Below are positions 6,498 to 11,632 of a DNA stretch of 11,632 nt, in pieces. Within the stretch, counting starts at the first letter, position 1. The number at the start of each line of letters is the position of its first letter. The notes under the pieces are model-generated. The model was not told the DNA's origin and did not search any database. It saw only the letters and a program-made list of their open reading frames with translations. Made by a program: the position numbers and the translations under genes. The DNA is from Faecalicoccus sp. GTDB taxonomy: Bacteria; Bacillota_I; Bacilli_A; Erysipelotrichales; Erysipelotrichaceae. The stretch is from NCBI GenBank assembly GCA_017941505.1, contig JAGAWH010000133.1, positions 1 to 11,632 on the forward strand. The letters run 5' to 3'.

Positions 6498-6965
6498 TTA
6501 TAATTTCTTTTCCATCATAGTTTTACGAACACCAAATCCCATTTTTTCATAGAAGGTTCTGGCGTTGTGGTTACCTTCCCAAACATTTAAGGTAATATTT
6601 TGACATCCAATGGAGCGGGCGTAATCAACCACATATTTATAGAGTGTTCTTCCCACATGTTTTCCGCGTGCGTTTTCATCTACGCATAAATCATCGATAT
6701 ACAGCGTTTTCATATCGTGCAGATTATTGGAATTTTTCGTTTCTTCAATCATGCAGAAACAATATCCATATAAAGTACTATCTTCTTCTGCAACAAAGAT
6801 AGGCGTTTGATCATTTTTGATGATCTGAGTCAATTCTTCCGTTGTATACTTACGGGTACCCGAAATAAACAGGTCCGGGCGAAGCTTAGCGTGTATTTCC
6901 AATACCTGGCTTAATAACTTATTGATAAAATCGATATCTTTAACTTCGGCTCTTCTTACAATCAT
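6498..6965 (-). CDS. GNAT family N-acetyltransferase
   Basis: A 155-residue single-domain GNAT enzyme that transfers an acetyl group from acetyl-CoA to an amine; the substrate is unknown. The acetyl-CoA pyrophosphate loop is RGKHVG (residues 100-105) after strand four (LYIDDLCVDENA), and the later GNHNARTFYEKMGF segment is the usual motif B with its conserved Asn and Tyr. The start is set at 6965: AAGGAG (6978-6973) lies seven bases upstream of it, whereas the in-frame ATG two codons earlier (6971) is only one base away from the site and cannot be used efficiently. Single-gene unit, divergent from the aldo/keto reductase; its transcription probably ends at the right-end hairpin of the IS200 relic. 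Confidence 0.92.
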   Translation of the reverse strand: MIVRRAEVKDIDFINKLLSQVLEIHAKLRPDLFISGTRKYTTEELTQIIKNDQTPIFVAEEDSTLYGYCFCMIEETKNSNNLHDMKTLYIDDLCVDENARGKHVGRTLYKYVVDYARSIGCQNITLNVWEGNHNARTFYEKMGFGVRKTMMEKKL

Positions 6966-6990
6966 AATCATTCTCCTTTATACGGATAGT

Positions 6991-6999
6991 ATTATATCA
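6991..6999 (-). promoter_or_regulatory. Extended -10 promoter of the GNAT gene
   Basis: The minus strand reads TGATATAAT (6999-6991), a perfect extended -10 (TGnTATAAT). No convincing -35 box lies 16-18 bases upstream, as is common for extended -10 promoters. Predicted transcription start is near 6984, just ahead of the ribosome binding site. Confidence 0.7.
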
Positions 7000-7057
7000 T
7001 ACCTGCAAGATGCGGATGTATTACTTTTAGGCATAATTATCCATGCTGAAAGGGTAT

Positions 7058-7086
7058 TTGAATATGTTTAGAAGGACTAATAAAAT
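7058..7086 (+). promoter_or_regulatory. Promoter of the aldo/keto reductase-flavodoxin operon
   Basis: TTGAAT (7058-7063, four of six) and TAAAAT (7081-7086, five of six) are separated by exactly 17 bases. Predicted start of transcription is near 7093, giving a leader of about 17 bases. It diverges from the GNAT promoter about 60 bases away. Confidence 0.68.
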
Positions 7087-7109
7087 AAAAGTGGGATAGG
7101 TAAAGGAAG

Positions 7110-8201
7110 ATGAAATATAGAATCAATAAAAAAACAGGCGATTCCATTTCTGAAATTGGAATTGGCTCTTCCTATATGTATGAGGCAGGAACAGACGAGG
7201 CTGTAAAAGCACTTAGAAAAGCTTATGAGGGTGGAATCAATTACTACGATTTAGCTGCCGGAGATGGATCGGCTTTTCCCATCTATGGGGAAGCTTTTAA
7301 AGATGTGCGAAAGAATATTTATTATCAAATTCATTTTGGAGCAGATTATACAAAGGGAACCTATGGGTGGTCATTGGATCTAGATACCGTTAAGAAATCT
7401 GTTCAATGGCAATTGGAAAAGCTTCATACCGATTATATCGATTATGGATTTATCCATTGTCAGGATGAGATTGAAGATTGGAAAATCTATAAGAAAAACG
7501 GGATTTATGACTATATATTAGATCTGAAAAAATCGGGAGTTGTCCGTCATATCGGATTATCTTCACATACACCCGAAGTCATTCAAACAATTCTGGATGA
7601 AGCGGATATCGATATGTTGATGTTTTCCATTAATCCCGGTTACGATTTTGGAAAAGGTGAGTATGCCTTTGGAAATATAGATGAGCGAAATGCGATTTAT
7701 CAAAGATGTGAAAAAGAAGGAATCGGTATCTCTGTTATGAAGCCGTTTTCCGGAGGACAGCTTTTAGATGCATCACAATCCATCTTCCATTATGCTTTGA
7801 CACCTTATCAATGTATTAAATATGCATTGGATACACCGGGAGTATTGACTGTTTTACCGGGAGCTCAGAGTGTAGAGGAAGTAGAATCTTTATTGGATTA
7901 TTACAATCAATCCGAAAAGGAATTGGATTATTCGATCATCTCGAGCTTAACTGTCTCAAAAGTCGAACAAAGATGCGTATATTGTAATCACTGCAAGCCG
8001 TGCCCAATGGGAATCGATATCGGATTAGTTAATAAATATTATGATTTGGCAATAGCCGGGGATGATATGGCAAAATCCCATTATCATGAATTAAAGAAAA
8101 ACGCATCGAATTGTATCCAATGCGGGCATTGTGATAAACGCTGTCCATTCCATGTTAAACAGAGTACCCGTATGCTCAAGATTCAAGAATATTTTAAATA
8201 G
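7110..8201 (+). CDS. Aldo/keto reductase-like protein with two C-terminal 4Fe-4S cluster motifs
   Basis: A 363-residue protein: an aldo/keto reductase TIM barrel (about 1-280) followed by a ferredoxin-type region. Two cysteine motifs would each bind a [4Fe-4S] cluster: Cys289, 292, 295, 298 and Cys335, 338, 341, 345, each followed by Pro. The barrel keeps the family landmarks GINYYD (Asp47), YIDYGFIHC (His116), VVRHIGLSSH and the late VLTVLPGA segment. Two of the four classical catalytic positions look changed: the Tyr expected five residues after Asp47 is Asp52, and the Lys expected in the next strand is His75 (QIHFG). The fusion suggests electron exchange with ferredoxin or flavodoxin, but the substrate is unknown. 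The start has AAAGGA only a few bases before the ATG, unusually close, but the N-terminus fits the family. First gene of an operon; 20 bases separate it from the flavodoxin gene. Confidence 0.92.
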   Translation: MKYRINKKTGDSISEIGIGSSYMYEAGTDEAVKALRKAYEGGINYYDLAAGDGSAFPIYGEAFKDVRKNIYYQIHFGADYTKGTYGWSLDLDTVKKSVQWQLEKLHTDYIDYGFIHCQDEIEDWKIYKKNGIYDYILDLKKSGVVRHIGLSSHTPEVIQTILDEADIDMLMFSINPGYDFGKGEYAFGNIDERNAIYQRCEKEGIGISVMKPFSGGQLLDASQSIFHYALTPYQCIKYALDTPGVLTVLPGAQSVEEVESLLDYYNQSEKELDYSIISSLTVSKVEQRCVYCNHCKPCPMGIDIGLVNKYYDLAIAGDDMAKSHYHELKKNASNCIQCGHCDKRCPFHVKQSTRMLKIQEYFK

Positions 8202-8221
8202 AGAGATAGTAAGGATTGGAA

Positions 8222-8902
8222 ATGATGAAAAAGCTATTTAGTATTTTAGCCTGTGCAATGATGATTAGTGCATGTTCAAGCCAGAGTGCTCCCCAACAAA
8301 CAGAGCCTGAAAAGGAACAGGAAACCGTTGAAACCACAGAAACTTCTCAAGCTGCGGATGGAAAAACAGCTGTCATTTATTTCAGCCGTGTGGGAAATAC
8401 GGATTTTGATGACAATATGGATGCCATGAGTTCTGCCAGTGTAAATCGTGTAGATGACAAGCTAAAAGGCAATGCCCAGCTTATGGCAGAATGGCTTGCC
8501 GATGAAAGCGGCAGTGATATCATGGAGATTCTGGTCGAGGATTTCTATCCGGTAGACTATAATGAGACAATCGATCAGGCAAAACAGGAACAATCGGAGA
8601 GTTTCCGTCCGGCTTTAAAGGAAATGAGTGGCAGCCCGGAACAATACGATTCCATCTATCTGGTCATTCCTAACTGGTGGGGTGATTTACCGATGCCGGT
8701 ATATTCTTTCTTTGATCAATATGATTTCAGCGGAAAGAATATAACTGTATTTATAGCGCATGGCGGAAGCCGCTTTTCTTCAACCATTCACTCTATTGAA
8801 GAGTTAGAACCAAATGCCAGCGTTTATGAAGGATTGGAACTGAACGCGGACGATGTGGCAAACAGCGAAACGGCCGTTCGTGAATGGGTAAAAAATCAAT
8901 AG
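8222..8902 (+). CDS. Flavodoxin-fold lipoprotein
   Basis: A 226-residue exported flavoprotein. The N-terminus has MMKK, a hydrophobic stretch and the lipobox ISAC, which predicts cleavage before Cys18 and anchoring to the outer face of the membrane, followed by a Glu/Thr/Gln-rich linker to about residue 46. The domain begins with AVIYFSRVGNT (FMN phosphate loop, about 50-60) and contains the NWWGDLPMPV flavin-loop segment (from about 151) and the AHGGSRFSSTI segment, as in the flavodoxin_4-like group. After the phosphate loop there is an insertion relative to classical flavodoxins. ATG 8222 lies six bases after AAGGA (8211-8215); an in-frame TTG at 8216 touches that site and is unlikely, while ATG 8225 is a possible alternative. 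Cotranscribed with the aldo/keto reductase, so a redox role is likely; the partner is unknown. Confidence 0.9.
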   Translation: MMKKLFSILACAMMISACSSQSAPQQTEPEKEQETVETTETSQAADGKTAVIYFSRVGNTDFDDNMDAMSSASVNRVDDKLKGNAQLMAEWLADESGSDIMEILVEDFYPVDYNETIDQAKQEQSESFRPALKEMSGSPEQYDSIYLVIPNWWGDLPMPVYSFFDQYDFSGKNITVFIAHGGSRFSSTIHSIEELEPNASVYEGLELNADDVANSETAVREWVKNQ

Positions 8903-8903
8903 T

Positions 8904-8938
8904 AAAAAAGATAGGCATATCCGTTTGGGATATGCCTA
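8904..8938. terminator. Terminator between the flavodoxin and Na+/phosphate transporter genes
   Basis: TAGGCATATCC (8912-8922) and GGATATGCCTA (8928-8938) form a perfect 11-pair stem with loop GTTTG. On the minus strand it is followed, after two bases, by six T residues (8909-8904), so it is a strong terminator for the transporter gene, whose TAG stop is itself the first three bases of the stem. The plus side has only a broken T tract (CTTCTTTT), so it may also end the flavodoxin operon but less efficiently. Confidence 0.85.
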
Positions 8939-10780
8939 AGCTTCTTTTATAACTAATTCATTTTTCCGAGATTTCTCATCACGATGTTTATTAAGTCTGC
9001 GTACATATTTCTCATATGCTTCATCATATGTTTTCTGATAGATCGCATCATTGGAATGATGGATATCATGGACATATTGGTGCTCATTGCCACTGACACC
9101 CTCAATTTTAGAACTGATCATATATACGGCAAGATCGGAGCACTGGTCAGATATCCTTTCCATATAAGAAAGAATATTTTCATATTGAATACCGGCATAG
9201 ACATCGCATTGTTCGTGAACCATACGGTTAATATGTTTCTTTTTCATTTTCTTAACAAGTTCGTCTACAACCTCTTCTAAAGGTTCAATCTGCCTGGCCA
9301 GCGTTAAGCTGTCTTTTCGATAGGCTTTATAAGCTCTGGATAAAATTTCCGTAACGGCTTCAATTAAGATTTTTAAGTCTTTGTGTGCCTCATCCGAGAA
9401 TTGTTTTTGATGGCGGGATAAGCTTTCCATATTGTAGGAAATATTCATCTCAAGATCACCGATACGCTCATATGCCGTGATTGCTTTCATCTGTAAGGAT
9501 TGGTCTCTGGTCTCTCTGTCTAAACTTAGATAAGGAGTAATTTTGATGACATAATTGTTTCCTGCATCGGCACATTTATCCAAAAGATCTTCTCTTGTAT
9601 GCATGCGCACCTCTCTTGAAGGATCATATCCGTGAATTTGTGAAACCATGGATTCAAAATTTTTAAGAGCCAGATCCCCCATTTTGACAACTAACTTTTT
9701 AGATTGGTCCAACGCCAGAGTAGCATTGGATACTAAATGCTCATCTAACAGACGCAGGTATTCTTCGACCTCTTCATCTTCTTCATTAACCGGCTCATCT
9801 TTGACAATTTTTTCTGCCATTGTCGCCAGCAATCCGGAAAACGGAATCATCAAAACGGCAGGAACTAAACGGAAGATACCGTGTACATTGGCAACACCGC
9901 CGGAGTTTAAGGTCATATACCAGATATTATCTCCGATCAGTCCTGTCATTCGTCCGATAAATAAGAACGCAATAATCAGAAGGGAAGCGATAATATTGTA
10001 GATGACATGTACAAGTGCTGTACGAATCTGATCCGGTTTGGCACCGATACGGCTTACTAAGAAGGTTGTTAAACAGTCACCGATATTAACACCCAGAATA
10101 ATGGAAAATACCGCGCAGAAACGAAGTCCTACCGAACTGGCCATCGACTGTAAAATACCAATTACAGCGGATGAGCTTTGAATGATTCCTGTCACAAGTA
10201 CACCGGCTAAAAAGCCTAAGATATAATTGTCTTCAAAGGATGTTAAGAAGGTTGAAAGGCTGTCGCCAAATCCGGAAACCGAACCGCTCATAGAAATTAA
10301 GCCCATAAAAAGGATTCCGAATCCAACAAGAATCGATCCTGCATTTTTAGCACTGTCCTTCTTGATAAACATGATCAGAATCATTCCGATTAACAGGGCC
10401 AGGGGCGCCAGGTTATCGGCTTTAAAGAAATACAACAGAGAGGTGCCATCGGCACTGACATCCATTAAACGAATGATTTGGGCCGTGATTGCCGTTCCGA
10501 CATTGGCACCAAGTACAATTCCTACCGACTGTCTAAAGGTTAAGAATCCGGCACCGACAAGTCCGACGGTCAATACGATGGTTGCGGTAGAACTCTGGAT
10601 CATGCAGGTTACTAACATACCGAACAAAAAACCGATAACCGGTTTATTGGTAACCTTTGCCAGAGCAGCCTTCATCGCTGTACCGGATGAGCTTTTTAAG
10701 GAGTCTCCCATTAACCGCATTCCATAAAGGAACATCGATAAGCCTCCTAAAAGCGATATAATTTTATAGAATAGTTCCAT
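8936..10780 (-). CDS. Na+/phosphate cotransporter (Na/Pi-cotransporter II-related) with C-terminal PhoU domain
   Basis: A 614-residue membrane protein that probably imports phosphate with sodium. The membrane part (about 1-325) has the inverted duplication typical of this family, with signature QSSTAT at 62-67 and QSSSAV at 201-206, each after a hydrophobic helix, and a GANVGTAIT / GVNIGDCLT pair of paired re-entrant motifs. Residues about 345-590 are a helical PhoU-like domain (SLDRETRDQSLQMKAI, AYERIGDLEMN, MERISDQCSDLA are the two PhoU three-helix halves), thought to regulate uptake from the cytoplasm. Length is usual for the two-domain form. The best Shine-Dalgarno site, GAGGAG (10798-10793), is 12 bases before ATG 10780, a long spacing; no in-frame start closer to the site exists. 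Single-gene unit with its own promoter and terminator. Confidence 0.94.
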   Translation of the reverse strand: MELFYKIISLLGGLSMFLYGMRLMGDSLKSSSGTAMKAALAKVTNKPVIGFLFGMLVTCMIQSSTATIVLTVGLVGAGFLTFRQSVGIVLGANVGTAITAQIIRLMDVSADGTSLLYFFKADNLAPLALLIGMILIMFIKKDSAKNAGSILVGFGILFMGLISMSGSVSGFGDSLSTFLTSFEDNYILGFLAGVLVTGIIQSSSAVIGILQSMASSVGLRFCAVFSIILGVNIGDCLTTFLVSRIGAKPDQIRTALVHVIYNIIASLLIIAFLFIGRMTGLIGDNIWYMTLNSGGVANVHGIFRLVPAVLMIPFSGLLATMAEKIVKDEPVNEEDEEVEEYLRLLDEHLVSNATLALDQSKKLVVKMGDLALKNFESMVSQIHGYDPSREVRMHTREDLLDKCADAGNNYVIKITPYLSLDRETRDQSLQMKAITAYERIGDLEMNISYNMESLSRHQKQFSDEAHKDLKILIEAVTEILSRAYKAYRKDSLTLARQIEPLEEVVDELVKKMKKKHINRMVHEQCDVYAGIQYENILSYMERISDQCSDLAVYMISSKIEGVSGNEHQYVHDIHHSNDAIYQKTYDEAYEKYVRRLNKHRDEKSRKNELVIKEA

Positions 10781-10819
10781 TCAATCTCATTTCTCCTCAC
10801 TTTACATTAGAACAAGGCT

Positions 10820-10848
10820 ATTCTATGATTTTTTACATCTATTTTCAA
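10820..10848 (-). promoter_or_regulatory. Promoter of the Na+/phosphate cotransporter gene
   Basis: On the minus strand, TTGAAA (10848-10843, five of six) and TAGAAT (10825-10820, five of six) are separated by 17 bases. Predicted transcription start is near 10813, giving a leader of about 33 bases. Confidence 0.72.
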
Positions 10849-10856
10849 TAAATTTG

Positions 10857-10866
10857 AGATATATCT
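10857..10866. promoter_or_regulatory. Ten-base palindrome just upstream of the cotransporter -35 box
   Basis: AGATATATCT is a perfect palindrome located eight bases upstream of the minus-strand -35 hexamer. It could be an operator, but the site is AT-rich and short and no regulator can be named. Confidence 0.3.
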
Positions 10867-10882
10867 AAAACATTTTACAATT

Positions 10883-10920
10883 AACAAACAATACGAAAAG
10901 GTGATATGTATTGTTTTGTT
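10883..10920. repeat. Long inverted repeat in the divergent intergenic region
   Basis: AACAAACAATAC (10883-10894) is the complement of GTATTGTTTTGTT (10908-10920) except for one extra T, with a 13-base spacer. It sits between the cotransporter promoter and the promoter of the small-gene operon. No T run follows on either strand in the manner of a terminator, so an operator or a structured region is more likely. Function unknown. Confidence 0.55.
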
Positions 10921-10950
10921 TCAGTAAAATCAAGGTTTGAAAATACATTA

Positions 10951-10984
10951 GGGAAGATTCCCCGGAATGGTTTTGTGCTACAAT
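10951..10984 (+). promoter_or_regulatory. Extended -10 promoter with overlapping palindrome, for the small-gene operon
   Basis: TGCTACAAT (10976-10984) is an extended -10 with one mismatch; predicted start of transcription is near 10991. No good -35 is seen. Instead GGGAA-GA-TTCCC (10951-10962), a palindrome in otherwise AT-rich DNA, occupies the -35 position, so a protein binding there could repress or activate. Confidence 0.55.
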
Positions 10985-11012
10985 ACAGATAGAGATTTGA
11001 AAGGAGACAACC

Positions 11013-11216
11013 ATGACTTTTCGAAGCATTTATTTTTATATAATTACATGTCTGGCATCCTGGACAGTATCATCATGGATTATTCCGTTGATTCCATTAA
11101 ATCCATGGATCATTCGTTTAATTGTCGTTCTGATATTATTACTGTTAACAGTAATATTTGAACGTCCAAGAAGACATCGAAGAAGAGATACTTTGCGAGA
11201 AGGAGAAATACGCTAA
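11013..11216 (+). CDS. Small membrane protein with two predicted helices, unknown function
   Basis: A 67-residue protein. AAGGAG (11001-11006) lies six bases before the ATG, and an extended -10 promoter precedes it, which together support it as a real gene. Residues about 6-28 (IYFYIITCLASWTVSSWIIP) and 31-49 (PWIIRLIVVLILLLLTVIF) are strongly hydrophobic and form two membrane helices joined by a short Pro-containing turn. The tail is very basic (RPRRHRRR), so both ends should be cytoplasmic. It is followed 31 bases later by a gene for a soluble protein, probably in one operon. I do not recognise a family; small two-helix proteins of this shape have many roles. Confidence 0.75.
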   Translation: MTFRSIYFYIITCLASWTVSSWIIPLIPLNPWIIRLIVVLILLLLTVIFERPRRHRRRDTLREGEIR

Positions 11217-11247
11217 TATACAAACATTAAATCAGGGAGGTAGAATT

Positions 11248-11625
11248 ATGATCAATGCACTGACAATGAATATATGGGGAAAAGAGTTTCGTTTGGATGT
11301 GGAGTTTGAAAATGAAGAAGGGGAAGAATTGCTCTTAAACCAGATTCGAGCATTCCGAAAGTTTTCTGAGCTAAAAGATTTGCCGGAATGTTTAGAAGAT
11401 GTGAAACAGTACTGCTTAAGAAAAAGCTTTCGCTATATTAAGGGAAAAGAAATAGACGATATCTTCACTCTTGTTTATCCATTAAAGCTCTATATTGTTC
11501 GTTCTGAAACAAGAAGAGAAGTAATCTTATTATGCCAATATCGCTACGATATGGAAAATGGCATTGCGATTGATTTTGTGGATGAGGAATTATTTAAAAT
11601 CGGCAACCGCCATATGATCGCATAA
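11248..11625 (+). CDS. 125-residue protein, resembles DUF6985/DUF2262-type domains
   Basis: A soluble 125-residue protein, start ATG 11248 with GGGAGG (11235-11240) seven bases upstream; the open frame runs back to 11158, but that part overlaps the upstream gene and has no ribosome binding site. The N-terminus is a beta-rich segment (MNIWGKEFRLDVEFENEEGEE kept short here as its core FRLDVEFE), then an acidic helical middle, then two strands ending in YDMENGIAIDFVDEELFKIG. That ending, a strand with 'W/Y-D-x-ENG-x-x-I-x-F-x-x-E' followed by an xxIG, resembles the C-terminal part of DUF6985 and DUF2262 proteins, which are often found beside contact-dependent or polymorphic toxin genes as possible immunity proteins. 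This is recalled from general features, not a search, so the family is tentative. It ends seven bases before the window edge. Confidence 0.75.
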   Translation: MINALTMNIWGKEFRLDVEFENEEGEELLLNQIRAFRKFSELKDLPECLEDVKQYCLRKSFRYIKGKEIDDIFTLVYPLKLYIVRSETRREVILLCQYRYDMENGIAIDFVDEELFKIGNRHMIA

Positions 11626-11632
11626 CTAAAAA

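Noticed and set aside
8216..8221. TTG start for the flavodoxin lipoprotein
   Set aside because: The TTG directly abuts the AAGGA site; ATG 8222 has normal spacing and gives a typical lipoprotein signal sequence.
10227..10727. 166-codon open frame on the plus strand
   Set aside because: Antisense to the membrane part of the Na+/phosphate cotransporter, whose family motifs are clear; no promoter or ribosome binding site.
10967..11161. 64-codon open frame overlapping the small membrane protein gene
   Set aside because: It begins at the promoter of the 67-residue gene and has no ribosome binding site, while the overlapping frame from 11013 has an excellent one.
1..11632. CRISPR array, tRNA or rRNA genes, prophage or defence island
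   Set aside because: No regularly spaced repeats, no cloverleaf or rRNA sequence and no phage or defence gene families were seen on either strand.

Overview
The window looks like chromosome from a low-GC, Gram-positive-type Firmicute. An Erysipelotrichia-like gut or oral anaerobe is my tentative guess. The sequence is AT-rich, the Shine-Dalgarno sites are of the AAGGAGG type, the promoters are sigma-A-like, and short intrinsic terminators are frequent. A DD(F/W)-less IS200 relic, a 4Fe-4S aldo/keto reductase, a lipoprotein flavodoxin and a PASTA-like membrane protein fit that group. No ribosomal marker is present, so the lineage rests on inference.

Layout. (1) 1-960, plus strand: the tail of a probable cytidylate kinase-like gene, then a Cof-type HAD phosphatase closed by a terminator. 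(2) 968-4031, minus strand: a two-gene RNA-metabolism operon, ribonuclease Z followed seven bases later by the RNA-binding protein Tex, with its own terminator facing that of the phosphatase. (3) 4092-6050, plus strand, divergent from rnz: a 624-residue membrane protein with a cytoplasmic zinc ribbon, a very acidic disordered linker, one membrane helix, two PASTA-like extracytoplasmic repeats and a Lys/Glu/Ser tail. (4) 6059-6490: an internally deleted IS200-type element that keeps its end hairpins and a hairpin masking the transposase ribosome binding site. Its right-end hairpin also looks like the terminator of the neighbouring GNAT gene. (5) 6498-6965, minus: a GNAT acetyltransferase, divergent from (6) 7110-8902, plus: an operon of a di-[4Fe-4S] aldo/keto reductase-like protein and a flavodoxin-fold lipoprotein. 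(7) 8936-10780, minus: a Na+/phosphate cotransporter with a C-terminal PhoU domain. (8) 10783-11012: a divergent regulatory gap with a promoter in each direction and several inverted repeats. (9) 11013-11625, plus: two small genes, a two-helix membrane protein and a 125-residue protein resembling DUF6985-type domains.

The genes are mostly unrelated housekeeping or accessory functions in short transcription units. The clearest functional pairs are rnz-tex (RNA processing and RNA binding) and the aldo/keto reductase-flavodoxin pair (redox). The least explained items are the zinc-ribbon/PASTA-like membrane protein, the collapsed IS200 element used as a terminator, the apparently leaderless rnz promoter, the altered catalytic tetrad of the aldo/keto reductase, and the small-gene pair at the right edge. 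I did not find a defence system, CRISPR array, RNA gene or other large novel system here.
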